Positions 44,364 to 58,219 are shown, counted from the stretch's first letter. The stretch: 64,000 nt of DNA from Platerodrilus igneus (GCA_036346225.1 JARFIW010001187.1:558001-622000); one strand, 5' to 3'. The notes: generated by a model not told the origin, from the sequence alone. Program-made: numbers and translations.

Positions 44364-46541
44364 TTGTTGTGGTTAAAACAAGATATTGAGGGCATTATAA
44401 ATTTCATACGAATAAAGGTAACAAAATATGATTTTGATAAAATTCTCGTTAGTGCAAAAACCTACTACGAATCAGTATTTTCTAAACAAAAAGAAATTCA
44501 CATAAAGAAATTTAATAACCTATTTATAGAGAAAAATAACACACAAACTAAAACGTTAGAAAACAGGAACACCATGCTAAACACCGTGATAAATTTATCA
44601 AACAGAACTATTAACGACACAGAAAAATCAATTCTTTCAAAAGGCCTTAACTTTGCCGTAACACCAAAATCAATCCCAACCTTTGAAATAATTAGCTGTA
44701 TTGAGAAAACAGCAAACCAACTCGAAGAAGATCAAGCAAACGAATTTAGAATACGATGTAAAATCGAAATAGAAAAGAATCACAAAATAAAGCCAAATGT
44801 AAGTAATAACAAAATAAAAGCAATTCGCAATCTAAAAAACGATAACTCAATTATAATTCTACCTGCTGACAAAGGCAATGCAAAAGTAATAATGAATAAA
44901 AACGATTACAACACAAAAGTCAACGAACTATTGAACACTGAGAATTACACCAGTTTAGAAACGGACCCAACAAAATCAATTGAAAATAAAATATACAAAA
45001 CTCTATTTAAATTTAAAAATGAATTCGAAGACAAAGAAAGAAGTAAACTAGTCCCACATTACAGTAAACCACCCCACTTTTACGGTCTACCAAAAATTCA
45101 TAAAAAAGACATTCCTCTAAGACCTATCGTAAGCTCAATAGATTCACCATGCCATAATTTAGCAAAATTTCTACTAAAAATTATAAATCCATTAGCAGGC
45201 AAAACGGATTCTTTCATTAAAAACAACCAACACTTTTTAGAAAAACTATCAAACATAAAAATTGAAAATACACACACAATGGTAAGCTTTGATGTAGTAA
45301 ATCTCTTCACAAATGTCCCTATAAACAAAACGCTTAATATTATAAAAAAAAAACAAACTAGAAAAAGATGGCAATCTTAAAGAAAGAACCAAACTAAATA
45401 TATCATCGATTATGGAATTACTTGGTTTATGCGTAAATACCACATATTTTCAAATAAATGATCAATTTTACAAACAAAGCTTCGGAATAGCAATGGGAAG
45501 TCCACTATCGCCAATCTTTAGTAATATATTCATGGAGGAATTCGAAAAAGATGTGATATTCACACAATAATTGAAACCACTGATCTGGTGGAGATACGTT
45601 GATGATGTTTATGCTATTTGGCCTCATAATATAGAATTAATTAAAAACTTTGTACAGTCAATTAACGAAATAGAACCAACTATTAAATTCACATATGAAT
45701 TAGAACAACATGGAAAACTTCCGTTTTTAGATATTCTAGTTAGCAAAAACGATACAACAATTAATACATCGGTATATAGAAAACCAACAAACAGATACTT
45801 AAACTTCGATTCAAACCACCCACAATGTGTCAAACGAGGAATTATCAAAACCATGTATGATAGAGCAAAATTAATATCATCAAACGAAGAAATTTTAAAG
45901 AAAGAGAAAGACCTAATCAGATGTACACTAATAAAAAACAAATATCCTAAAAGAATAATAGAGAAAGAGATGAATAAAACCCTAAAAATAAAGAAAAAGA
46001 AAACAAAAACAACGATACACACCACAAAATGCTCTCAATACCATACATAAAAGGATTCTCCGAAAAAATTCAAAGAATAGGAAACAAATTTAGAATTAAA
46101 ACAGTATTTAGAACCAACAATACACTAAGAGCACAATTAACAAAAACAAAACCCAAAAACGCAATACAAAGTTCAAAAAACTGTATCTACAAAATACTGT
46201 GCGAATGTAATAAGTTTTATATAGGGGAAAGTTCCAGACCGTTTGAAGTTCGATTAAGAGAACATAAATCATATATAAAAAATAGAACATTTGAAAAATC
46301 CATGATTTGTCAACATGCATGGGACTCCAGTCATAAAATAAAATGGGAAGATGCAAAAATTATCGACAAAGAAGAAAACCACCAAAAACGCAAAATCAAA
46401 GAAGCTGTCTATATAACCCTACATAAAAATAACTGCGTTGCAAACGAATCCGTGACTTTCAGTAAACAATGGATTCCATTACTAAAAGAAATAACAAAAG
46501 AAATAACAAATGAAGATCAAATGCCCACAATATCTAGGTAG
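44364..46541 (+). pseudogene. Near-complete PLE polymerase with GIY-YIG endonuclease
   Basis: Best-preserved PLE in the window. PLEs are retrotransposons whose RT is related to telomerase and whose GIY-YIG nuclease makes the target nick. Frame 1 (44364-45380) has the N-terminal region, IIILPADKGNAKVIM, FYGLPKIHK and VSFDVVNLFTNVP (RT). A frameshift at an A-run near 45342-45350 moves to the frame with GIAMGSPLSPIFSN, one in-frame stop at about 45568, then WWRYVDDVYAIW with the catalytic YVDD intact. After a further frame change near 46020-46050, the GIY-YIG domain runs to 46541 (IYKILCECNKFYIGESSRPF). Confidence 0.9.
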
Positions 46542-46559
46542 CATTGCAAGTTTTTCCTG

Positions 46560-47690
46560 GGTTTTCCTTGCGATATTAACATGAAATACAGCCTACATAC
46601 ATGATTTCTATTTATACATACAATAACTAATTACATAACAATAAGCATATTAACTAGTAAACCATTATTTCGGCAAATTATAAATGTTGGGAGATCTTGG
46701 TAGCCACAGGTTGCTTAACCCACTTCACTGAATCTCGGTAAAATAAGACAAAATTAGAAATCTCTCAATTGTATAAATAGAAACATGTTAAAAAATGTTT
46801 CCCAAATTATTGAATTTATATAAAATTCACCAATAAAAATTAATCAGCTGATTTCACGTTAAGCGTATTGACTACCTTAGGAAAGTCGATCCCAGGTCGC
46901 AACACAAATTGAAGGCAATCATTCTTTTAAACTTTAAAAATTTTTGCTTAGTGTACTCAAACAAAATATTTCAAACATCAATAAATCAAAGTAATCTTCA
47001 ATTTATGTCATAAACGTCAAACTTGAAGTTTTTATTATTTTGAAAACGATCCTAGGTCATGGATCGAAACGTAAATAAAGATCATTTTAAAAACTATGAG
47101 TGGTTTAATTACCAAAGAAACTTATCGAAGATTTAACATAAGCAAGACAGTGTTACTAAAGAGAGCGTAGGAACTTTAGTAACGACTATACGCACCTAAA
47201 GCACAAAGGCTAATATTGTTATATTTATACAATATTATCTCTTAAAGAAAAAGTAATTATATATCAAATGTCTATCACATCGTCATTTGCATCTGAGCAA
47301 GAAGTAGGTGCCTATATCAATAAATATGAGTGTACGTAATATTGTATAAGAACTTAGACTCATCAATATGCAGTACTTGTTGTCTATATTGTATTAGGTT
47401 TACTAGAGAGTTCTTGAATATATATACTTTTAAATGAGAAATGTTATCATGGAATTACTTTGTTAATAATTTGCTACGTTAATATATTAATAAGAAAGTC
47501 CGAAGGCGATAATATATGCACATCTATTAAAATAAAGATTATTCTCTTTACATTGTAAATATTTACAATTGATAAAATAAATCTTTTATATTATATATCA
47601 AGCTGCTGTATTCTATAAGAATGACAATTATTGTATTTAGTAAATTTTTATCAGATTCAGATCTCAGTACGGTGTACATATAATCATTTA
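46560..47690. other. No recognised feature (may include PLE 3' UTR)
   Basis: AT-rich sequence right of the PLE coding region. I see no second inverted copy and no hammerhead core here. Confidence 0.4.
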
Positions 47691-47694
47691 TAGA

Positions 47695-47990
47695 TCTGGA
47701 CAGACAAAGATAATAACAAATAAGTTACAGAAATAGTAGGGGAACAAGGATATCTGGGGAAAAAGAGAAATAGTGGGGCGGAATACGTTCTAAGGCATTT
47801 TTGGGGAATAGTATGTGATATATTACAAGCAGAGATAGGGAAAAAGAGGTAGATGTAGACCTAGATTAGACAGTTATAGATGCAAACTGTGCATATTTCA
47901 GGGAAATCTGTAGGTTAGTTCAGAATAGGGAACAATGATGGTACGCGTCTAACCAGTTCTAGGACTGAAGACCTAATGATGATGAGATCT
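47695..47990 (+). mobile_element. 5'-truncated RTE-type LINE tail
   Basis: Plus-strand fragment matching the C-terminus and 3' end of the RTE-type LINE at 18.2-18.7 kb. It has a GKKRGR-x-RPRLD stretch near 47850, a FREICRL-like stretch near 47900, and the shared terminal CTAATGATGATGAG. Both copies end at the same place, which marks the family 3' end. Confidence 0.72.
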
Positions 47991-50900
47991 TAAAAGTTCT
48001 TAAAATATTTCTTATTGCATTTAAATTTTAATTGGTTTACAAAATAGTCACATAAGATATTAGAACAGATTTTTAAATAAAATATTCTACATTAGTTTTT
48101 AATTTAATTGGAATTTTATCAGCGCATGAAATCTTATAGAGTATGTTTATTGTTATAATTATGTGCTCGAAAGCGTACCTGTATGTCTTTGTAAATCGCA
48201 AAAGTTAAATTATAATGGAAGCTTAATAAACATTAAAATGCAAAACGATGGGATTTATATAAATAACAATTCGACTTCCCGAGGAATATGACATTAACTC
48301 TCAATAACAAAAACATGTTACCGAACTGTAACGATTTATCCTGACCAAATGGTGTCCTCTTATAGATTTATGAACAGCTGCTGTGCTGGTAACAAGTAAG
48401 ACAGAAGCTACATTAATCCATCTGCATCCAAGTTGTCAATCGAAGACTGCTACATCCTTCACTTCAAAATATCATATAACTATACAGTTATTACACTGAG
48501 GTAATCTTAAATTGCTGAATATCAAGGATCGTCCATAGAATTAATTACAAACAAAAGATTGTAATTTATATCGTAGAATAATTGTTGTGCTATAATATTT
48601 AAAATTAATTAGATATATTTTAATACTGATAGATTTCACAAACGATATTGTCGACTTATTAATTCAGAAAGACTTGTTACTTCCATAATGGCTGTAATAC
48701 GACTGACCTGTTTACGGGAAAGTCAACTATCTGGACTACGAGCGCTAAATAAGGCACATGCAGGTTGATTATACCAGAAATAACTAGGTATCAATACGTG
48801 TATTATAGTTAAGTGACGTTTCCTAATTCAATAAATAATTTTTAAGGTGACTTTTTAATGCTTTTACAATTCTAAAGGACTAATGGATGTTAATTTGGAA
48901 CATTTGGATATGCAAACAAAATCTGTTTTCAACAAATAAAATTTAATGCTGGCTATATACATGTTGATAATACCAATAATATTATTTTAATGTTTCCTAA
49001 ACTGCATACTTGCATTAATAAAATAAAAATGCTTCAACATGCATACGAACTACTCCACAGAGCTGCTAGGTCCAGACAGGAAAATATTTAGCAATTTAGC
49101 TCAACGGTCCCTTGGACAGCTAGCTTTAGGGCCACTTAGACGGATCACTTGGCAAATATCCAAGAAATTTTCCTTGTGGATAACATTGATCCCTAGGGGT
49201 GGTTATATGTTTTTGTACATAACCTGTAAATTTTAATTCAAATCAGGTTTTAGTATATTTTGCGCAACTGTATACGACTAAATACATATGAGTAGCACGA
49301 AAAAATATTATAACCCAGAATGACAGTTTTACACAGACGACTTAACCGTCAACATGTTAGTGAAGAATTGCCTCAATTAGTTTCACCATAGTGATTAAAT
49401 GCAACACACTACTACCTAGCTTTTGTAGATAAAACCGCTTGAGCAAATCAAACATACTTTGTCTATAAATGTAGTTTCAACATGAAGCTTATTCCAGTTC
49501 ATTATGGTAGATAGATAAGTCAATAGTTAAAAGAACTTTTTCCTGAATAATAGATTGGCTACAAAATTGTAATTGCTCAACCCTAAAGATCTCCAGACAA
49601 ATCTTTTATATTTATATTGTTGGGGTCAGTAAAGAACTTGGTTTGCACTGTCTAGGTAAACACACGTGATCAACTACTTACCAAATAACAATTAAATTTA
49701 ATAAAATTCCTCAAAAAGGTGCATAAGTGACATGTGATCATGAATTAATGCTATGTAAAGTCATATTTTCTTTTGAACACAAGTGAATTTCAAACAAAAG
49801 CAATCTTTTCTTTACATACCCATTAGATTTTTATTTATATTATTAGTTATTAATTTTTTAAATTGTTTTTTAAATTGGGACCAATTCAATAAAAATTTAA
49901 ATCTTTAACTAAAAAATATTACTTTGAATGAAGTTTTCCATCTAATCTCAAACAAGTGCTAAAGTGTATACAGCTATAATAATAATAATAACAATAATAA
50001 TAATAATAATAATAATTGGTTTTATTTTTCAACATAACAATAACAATAAAAGAAATGACAAATTGATACCATTGATACGATATTTTTATATTTAATGCTA
50101 TTGCCGATGAAAATCACAAGGTATTCATTCAAATGGCAATGACCACAAAGTGATAGTCCTTGCTCTTCCACGAAGACTGGTTGAAATGAAAAAAAAAATT
50201 ATGTTTGAATTTAAATGCTTATAACTACCATAACCTAAATAAACTCTAAAATTTAACCCTACAATTCCGCGATATATACCCAAGGCAACAACTAATTAAA
50301 ACAAAACGTAAAAGTAAACAAAATCTTATATCTACATACATATATCACTGCGTACAGATGGAGTTGTGTAACAAACCTCAGTTCTAAATTTAAACATTTG
50401 TGAATGTCAAGAAATAGTGTCGAAGTAAATTAGGTACTAATAGATAATCTATAGACATAATTTATGGACAGTGCATGGTGAAAATTGTGAAATAAATTAA
50501 GCTTAAATAGTGATGTAGTTGAACATGTAAATTATTATTGTAAAGTGATTATATTTTACTATGCTTTATGCATTAAACATGTTTATAAATAAAAAGAAAA
50601 GCTAACGATTTAAGGCTGGCAACATAATAAGGGTTGATTTCAAGTTAAGCATTTGCCAAAAATTATATCTAAATACTGTTTAGAAAAATGATACACTCTT
50701 GTGCTCAAAAATTCTACTGGTAGATTTTTTTCCGATTCTAAGGATGAAAAAGTTGGTCCTATGATAAAAAATCATACAACAAATAAAACTACCAGAAAAA
50801 AGCTTAAAATGGGCCCAAGTATAACCTGTCTGAATCAAAGGAAGCGAGATATGCCGACCTAGCTGTTCTGCTGTCACAAGACCATTGTATTTTAGTACTA

Positions 50901-51850
50901 GTGTACCATGAAATTTTATCCGTTTCTAATTTTTTTGTAGTAGATACCTATATTATTCCTTGGGGGTGACGAATTATAATATGAACTTGATTTTTCTGCT
51001 TGCAAAACTCTTCATGTATCAAGTTCTCTTTATTAAAGATTTATGATACCTATAGTGTTCACTTTGGATAAGAAATGGAAGTATAAGAAAAGTTTTAATA
51101 AAATACACTCACAATGTAGATTCAGGGAGGCACAACCTATTTTTGCTATAACAGTAGTTTTAATTGCCCTAATTTTAACCCTTGTATGAAAAGTAAAAAA
51201 TAAGTAATGGTACGGTTGAATACCGTATTCTTTCTCCACAAGAAACATATTTACACATTTTGTGTAAAATAATTTGGGAAATCAATATTTGAATATTAAG
51301 AATTTAATATGGAAATCCTCATAGTGCACGAATGAATTCTATGTCCGGTATATATCCACACAGGTATCCAAAGTATTCTGACAAGTAAGATTATGTTTTA
51401 ACCACAGAAGAAATACGAAAAGGTTAAATAAGAAAGTTGTTTGTATACGCGAATTTCATAACCTAAAAGTATTTTGGCATATATAGGGCGTCTCAAACAT
51501 AGAGTACATGTAACTCTTTCTTCATTTTTAAACGAATTACCCTGTATATCTGAAAAAACACTTGTAAGAAATATTTGTCTGTAAGTAAAGTGCAACGTTG
51601 CCAAACTATAACCAAAAAACCAATTTTTATCCAATTCAGAAACCTTTTTTAAAAATTCAGTACTCCCTGTTTACACTTATTAAGTTTTGATATCACACAC
51701 ATCTTTCATGTAATATCTCTAGTTAATACAAAAATGGGTTCCAGTTTTGTAGTATGCTGAGTATTTAAGAAATGAGCCTATAATGAAATATCCTTTTTTT
51801 GATAAAAACATCATTTTTTTAAACTGAACACCCTATATATAGTATCACTA
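47991..51850. other. No recognised feature apart from a TAA microsatellite
   Basis: AT-rich. It contains an (AAT)n run at about 49977-50015 and no family motif in any frame that I can identify. A somewhat GC-richer patch at 49030-49200 is unassigned. Confidence 0.4.
49977..50015. repeat. (AAT)n microsatellite
   Basis: About 13 trinucleotide units with one AAC interruption. Confidence 0.9.
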
Positions 51851-52380
51851 ATTAAAAGTGCTACCTACTGGCCACAACTTTTATATTTAATCTTTATATA
51901 AAACCTTCACTATTTTTATTCTGTAGCAACTTTTATCTGTTCAGATTTAATCGTAACTAAAAGTTATTTATATCAACCATGGATAATTTTATTATCACAA
52001 ACTTTAATATTTTGATTACTTGCAAATAAGGTACAATTATATTACCCCCTTCTATACACTTATTAATTCTTCCTATAAAACTTTTCCTTATATTAAGTTA
52101 TGAATCAACCATAAAATTACCAAAGGTTGCCTTGTCATTTTCTCTAGTAGTAGACTTTTCTTTGTAAAAAATATTTAACATAGCCCACAAAAATAAACAA
52201 CGGCGGCCACACATAAATTGACCTCCTCTACCATACTATTTTTGCAGAAAACGTTTGATGTAAATACTCCCTCACTAGTGCACCATCATGTTGGAAATAC
52301 ATATTCTTAAGAGTTTCTAGATTCAAGCCTTTTAGTAGAACCTTGATTGTTGACTTAAAAATCTGAGGTATCTATCTCCG

Positions 52381-52607
52381 GGGCGGCTCCGCTTGAAAAA
52401 TGTTAGGCGAGCATTTTTCACAAAAATACGTCCTCGTTCGGATGAGAGGTAAAATGGAGGTCCCGTGTGTGAGTGTTGTCACACACGTTAAAGATCCCTA
52501 CCTTGCTTGGAACAGCAAGGGTTTGGTAAAATTCAAAATTTTTCAGGTAAAAAAAACTTGCTTCCAATGTAGTATCTTCGGGTGGAGTATTGGAAAATCA
52601 CATGTAA
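52381..52607 (+). mobile_element. SINE copy 2, promoter-less
   Basis: Same family as the copy at 24.2 kb. The first 10 bases (GGGCGGCTCC) join directly to the GCTTGAAAAATG hairpin, so about 60 bases carrying boxes A and B are missing. The hairpin, GGATGAGA block, CACGTTAAAGATCCC and CACATGTAA tail are all kept. It is flanked by a 14-bp duplication (52367-52380 and 52608-52621, GGTATYTATCTCCG) with one mismatch. Confidence 0.88.
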
Positions 52608-52866
52608 GGTATTTATCTCCGGTGAGGTGCTCGTCCAAGAAAAATAGTCTAATGACAAGGTCACCAATTGTGCTCCCCGATGTGTTTAAAAGACCCACTG
52701 ATTTTGCCAATTAAAACATGTAGTTAATTTTGGATTTTTATTTGCATAATAATAACTATAATGGGGTTTAACATACCATATTTTTAAATGTGGCCTCAAT
52801 TAAAAATAGAAAGCATTCCCAAAAATGAGGATGGTTCAATATTTTCTCTTCCATTTCTATACAAAA

Positions 52867-52954
52867 GTGTTCCTGTTTTTCAAAGTCTTCATTATTTAAT
52901 TCTTGATGTAGTGTTCCTGTTTTTCAAAGTCTTCATTATTTAATTCTTGATGTA
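52867..52954. repeat. Perfect 44-bp tandem duplication
   Basis: Units 52867-52910 and 52911-52954 are identical (starting GTGTTCCTGTTTTTCAAAGT). The lack of mismatches suggests a recent duplication. Confidence 0.95.
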
Positions 52955-53259
52955 GAATAATGTGATAAGGATGAAATTTTAAAATATCAAATTCCCTACT
53001 TATTTGTCGCACACTACAGTGCTGATTCTCAGTAATCGCTTGTGCAACAGAAGTTTAGTTTTCTTCAAGTGAAATGTAGTTCATTTTACTATAATTCACA
53101 TTAGCGGTTGCTTCAAAATGCTCTCAAAATTTATTAAATGCACCTGTTTGAGAATTCTTGGAATTGGGAAATCATCGCTGTATATTCTTTGTGCTAATAA
53201 AACATTTTCTATTTCCTTCACCAATTAATCTTTGCTAACATTCATTTTCAGATTCCTTT

Positions 53260-54095
53260 TTTAATAAATTATGATAATCATGCAGCAGTTCATAGATTAC
53301 TAAAACGAAATGGATTGCATTCATTTAGAGTACAAAAAGTGTTGCATGATATAGACATGCCGGTTTGACTTAATTTTCGTAGATGGTTGATAAACAGAAT
53401 AGATCATGATCCAAATTTTATCAAAAATTGTCTTTGGAGTGATGAGTCTACATTTACTCATGAGAGTATAATAAATTTGCATAATATTCGATATTGGTGT
53501 GATGCTGATGAAATTCTCATTCAACTCTACAAAGATTCTTTCAAAGACAATGGCCCGTTAATATTTAGGTTAGATTGCGAAACAACGCAGTTGTTGACCT
53601 GCACATTTTGCCAAATCGTCTAACATCAGACACTATGAATTTTTAAATGAAACTTTATTAGATGACATTCTTAATATTAATAGACGGCATTGTTGGTACC
53701 CACATGATGGTGCTCCAGCACATTATGGCTTACAAGTCAGGAATTGGCTAAATAAAAACTTCCCTGGTCGATAGATTGAAAGTGGTGGACCAATAACTTG
53801 ACCACCCATATCACCGGACCTTAAACCGTTAGATTTCTTTTTCTGGAGATATCACAAAGAAAAAGTTTATCTTCAACGAGTTGTTGAACAGGCAAATGTG
53901 CTTGAGCATATTGGTACAGCTGTAGCTTTAATAAACGACGAAATGTTAGAGAGAGTAAGTGTTTCTCTGTTAAACCACGCTAGTAAATGCATTGAAGAGG
54001 AAGGTGGCTTATTCGAACATCTAATGTATTTATTATCAATGAAACTTGATTTTGAAAAACATACATTTTTAATACTTTGGTCAATAACTCTGTAA
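53260..54095 (+). pseudogene. Tc1/mariner-type transposase relic
   Basis: Plus strand, broken frames. Core order: HDPNFIKNCLWSDESTFTH (first Asp, 53405-53460), a middle stretch with frame changes, RHCWYPHDGAPAHYG (second Asp, about 53710), a PITXPPISPDLKPLDFFFW-like end (third Asp, about 53810), then a C-terminal tail to 54095 (VLEHIGTAVALI). All three catalytic acidic positions are still visible, but stops and frameshifts make it inactive. Terminal repeats not resolved. Confidence 0.82.
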
Positions 54096-54099
54096 GGAA

Positions 54100-55490
54100 G
54101 GGCAATCTGAAGTTTTGTTACTCTTTATGATCGGTTTATTTTAGCTTGCTAAATATATCCCCAATTGTAACACCCTGTATAACGTTTCTACATTTTACAG
54201 TTAATAACCAAGGAATGTATTCCTGTTGGAACTCTTGCAGAGAAAAATGGGCAAAAGAATGTGCATTTTTAAAGTAGATTTTACAAAACCGGTGTAAGAT
54301 GCAAGAGAAGAGCTTACAAACAATGATACATGTTAATTCCTCTTAACGGAATGAGTTTAACTTGCCTGCCTACCAAGAGCATTTTGAAAAATTTAATGGT
54401 ATTAAAACATATAATGGTCACTCACTTTCGAAAGTAGAAAGCTTAAGTTTGTTTGGATGACTGGAAAAATAAGGAGAATGTATCCTTTACAGAAAAAGAA
54501 GAAGTAGAACAAATCTAAAAAATTATAATGCAGGAAGTAAGAGGTTGTGTACATATTACAAAGTGCCAAAGACTGGAGCAAATAGATAGGGGAACAGAAC
54601 TTGTTACTGCTGGAAATAAAAAAAATAGAGCATTGAAGTAAAGTCCGTTATACTTTCTAATCCGAAAAAATCAAGACATGCGGTAAGTTTTCAATTATTG
54701 GCTAGAAAAGGAAATAGAAAACTTGGCATAGATTTGAATTTTAAACTACGTATAAAACTAAATAAAATTAACACTACTTGAACAAATATAAGAAAGGATA
54801 GTTTTCTGTGTTTAACTCGTACTAAAATTAAGTTTTATTGGAATTCATGCTTGGCATGTTCTACGTTTTTAAATTACGTTATTTATCTATTGTTACAATA
54901 AAGCTTTAGAATAGCATTGCCTTGCTCTCTGTTTTTAGAAGACTGTGATGTCAGTTTGACCTTGAAAAATTAGCTAAAACTAGGTAGCAGAGAGCATAGC
55001 GTTGTGGATTGTTTACCTATATGATTAAATGTCACCACGTCCAGCACTTAGAAGATGTGAGTGCAGGGCAATCACTCACCCAAATGTTTAGAGATTTGGC
55101 TATACCCGATTCAGCAGATTCCGGTTATCATATTGGATACTAGTACAAAACTGGTATATATTTAATAAAATCATAATATTGCTTGATAAAGTTTGTTTTA
55201 TTTATTTGTAACGTCAACATCAGCAAATGTATTATTAATAAATTTTTAAATTTTGTTGTTTTTATTCTTAGGTTTAAGATGGTAGTCATATTTAAAAGTT
55301 GAGATTAACAGGGTAAGTCTACAAATTGTATCAAGATGACATGAGAGAAATGGGATAGTTGGATTATAACTGCTGTTATAGTGTAATGTGGATGTTATGT
55401 GTACTTAAACGATGAGCTTGAAAGGTAGTTGAAACAGGAGTAGTTGAAAGCACAGCAAAGTTTATTTATTACCTATATGAAGATTAAAGA
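54100..55490. other. No recognised feature
   Basis: AT-rich interval between the Tc1/mariner relic and the purine-rich minisatellite. A Lys/Glu-rich patch near 54470-54600 is too broken to assign. Confidence 0.4.
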
Positions 55491-55706
55491 GCTGTGGAGG
55501 ATGGTTGATGTGGAGGACGATTGAGGTAGAAGACAATTAAGGTATGGGGGAAGTTGATGTTGAGGATGATTGAGGTAGGAGGTTGGATGGGGTGGAGGAC
55601 ATTAAGGTAAGAGGAAGGTTGAGGTGGAGGCTGATTGAGGTACGAGGATAATAGAGGGTGGAAGATTGAGGTGGAGGAAGGTTGAGGTGTAGAGGATGAT
55701 TGAGGT
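55490..55706. repeat. Purine-rich degenerate minisatellite, left part
   Basis: Irregular repeats of GAGGATGATTGAGGT-like and GGTGGAGG-like units. The same composition continues right of the BEL/Pao element (60920-61030), so the element landed inside the array. Confidence 0.75.
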
Positions 55707-56121
55707 TGTTCTATCCAACCCTGTATATATTAATTTAGTTTCTTATGTTATTACTATAGAGTTTAAGTTTATTTTGTTAATGGTAATATCTGCTCTGTTA
55801 TTTAAATGTATTTCATAAACTCGGTCGCGTCTTCGCCTCCAATGTTCTATATCGTTTGCCGTATGTTTGGTGATTGGGCGGTCTAACACAATCCATTCTC
55901 ACCGTTTGAACAATAAGTTTCTGTTTCGGAGGTCAGTTCCGGTATCGGACTACCTCGCCGCTTTAATTAATTTTACGAGAGCAGTAAGAAGTGTTCTGGA
56001 TCCAAGAATCTTCACCGCTCTAACTGGACATCAGGTAAGAATATTGAAGGCCGCATTTCTTAATATCTGTTTGGTGATACACCCGCTTTTCTCCCTCCGA
56101 GTAGCTTTCATGACCTTAACA
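55707..56121 (+). repeat. 5' LTR of the BEL/Pao element
   Basis: Aligns end to end with 60505-60919, with scattered substitutions and small indels. The visible divergence means this is not a very recent insertion. Confidence 0.88.
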
Positions 56122-56295
56122 TTAAATTTTGATCCTTGCGAGTCGGATATTACCAGTAGCAGATATAAGCATTATAATTTAAAACATAATTATTAATCAT
56201 TTACCTGAGGTCAAGTTTGTGTTATCAAACATTATTGTATTGATAATACAAATGCTATATTACCTGAATTGCATTCATTCCCATTATTTATCGTG

Positions 56296-57420
56296 TTTCA
56301 TACAAGCTTCACTTTCTTTGTACGACACACGCAGATTCAAAGTTTACAAAAAATCCAAGAAATCGTGCAATCGGCCGTTTCTAATGTCGAATACCATAAC
56401 TTATTTAAATCGCACCTTGAGTATATGGTTAAATTGGAAGAAGCCTTCTATCAAAGTCACAATAACATTATCGCCTTAATCGTCACGAATAAAAACGCGG
56501 AAGAATTGTTTGAGGTTGAAAATAAAATCCGAAAAGCGTTTGATCGTTCCTTTTATTAAATCAAATCAATCAAAATAAAACTTGTTGAATCTAAACCGCT
56601 AGAACCTATCGCTGTTTCTGCCGCTCACCCAAAATCAAAAATAAATTTACCTTCGTTGCAGATCCCCTTCTTTGGGGGCGATTTTTCCATGTTCAGAGGT
56701 TTCATTGATTTATACGACTCCTTCATACATACTAACCCGGAATTGTCGTCAATAGACAAATTCACGTATTTAAAATCACTTTTTCAAAGTTCGACTTTAC
56801 TCGCCATTAAAAATTTTGATTTAACTGAAAGTCATTATACACTCGCGTACCATAAACTGCGCAGTAAATTTGAAAATATCCGCCAAATTACGAGTGCGTA
56901 TTGGGCAAATTTGGATAACTTTCCCAAACTGCACTCTGATAACGTCTTTGGTTTACAAAAATTAGTCGACGTTTTTACCGAAAATTTGGTAACCTTAAAA
57001 AATTAATCTTCCGGTTGAGGAATGGAGCTTTATTTTAGCTCGGATGCTCTTAAATCAATTGGACGTACACACGGCTCGAGGTTTTGAGTTGCAGCATAAT
57101 CCCACCACCATTCCTACTTATACTGAAATCAATACATTTCTAGACAAAACATGTAAATCCCTGAGCAACTTATCGTTAAATCATAAATCAGACATGAACA
57201 AAATTGTTCACGCGCAGAGCCGACCAGGGTCACGTCCCAGTGTTTCAATGTTAGTCTGCACTACCAACCGTGTTGCTAAGTGCCCGCATTGCAAAGTTGA
57301 CCATCCGCTATATAATGCTTCGTCTTTTTAGAATTAACCCCCAACGACCGTTATAATTTTGTAAAAGAATGCAAACTTTGAATTAACTGTCTAAGCAGTT
57401 CGCATATTTTTTCCAAGTGT
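56296..57420 (+). pseudogene. BEL/Pao gag
   Basis: Structural protein that packages element RNA. Frames at 56296-56559, 56570-57006 and 57044-57331 continue one another with shifts and stops. The middle one has LPSLQIPFFGGDFSMFRGF and KFTYLKSLFQSSTL, the DUF1759 pattern of BEL/Pao gags. Cysteine/histidine patches near 57280 (CPHCKVDH) and 57375-57420 look like decayed zinc knuckles. Confidence 0.8.
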
Positions 57421-57647
57421 AAATCGATTATGACTTGTTGCCAGCGGCCTCATACCTCGTTACTTCTTTAACCCCCCCATTAGAATCGCTTTCAAAAAGT
57501 AGTGTTTCTACTAGAGTTTATACCGCCGAACAAGATATTTGTAAGCCATCTGCTCCCTCCGTTTTGAATACCTGCGAATTTTCACAAGTAAATCGTGTCT
57601 CCTCTGCTTCCAATAATTCCAATGTTGTCTTATTTAACACGGTTTAA

Positions 57648-58219
57648 TTGTTTAGTGCGCAAATTGAAATTTGTGATCGTTTCGGTAACTTTAAAAAGTT
57701 TCGCTGCTTGTTCGATACCGGTAGTATGACTTCATTTATTACTCAACAATGTGTTAAGCGCTTAAGTTTAAAACCTACCCCGTTACCTCTTACCCTTAAC
57801 GGGCTTCGCTCTATGCAGACCGTGGCTACTCACGGCGCTGTTTCTGGTTTATTTAAACCAGGGAACAAAATGAATCCTTTTTTAACATTGACGCAATGGT
57901 CCTACCTCAGATTTGTGAAAACCTGCCTACTACTTACGTCAACGTCAACCAGTTACCGCCATTACATAACATTCAGTTAGCCAACCCACAGTTTTCAAAA
58001 CCCGGTCCTATAGATTTATTACTCGGGGCCGATGTATTTCCACAAATTCTAATAAATAATCGTGTTCCTGTTGAACACCATACACCCATAGGCATGAATA
58101 CTGTTTTCGGATATATTTTAATGGGATCGATTCCCGTGTCAAGCGCCCCGCAGGTTTCCGCTTTACTTAGCTCTACGGACCAAGTACCCTCCCTGGAAAA
58201 AATTGTTTCCAAATTTTGA
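57648..58219 (+). pseudogene. BEL/Pao aspartic protease region
   Basis: The active-site motif LFDTGSMTSF lies near 57706-57735 and the downstream LLLGADVF near 58015. There is a frame change between them at about 57880. The DTGS triad is intact, but the region as a whole is frame-broken. Confidence 0.82.

Noticed and set aside
49977..50015. CRISPR-like or satellite array
   Set aside because: It is a simple AAT microsatellite; no spacer-repeat pattern anywhere in the window.
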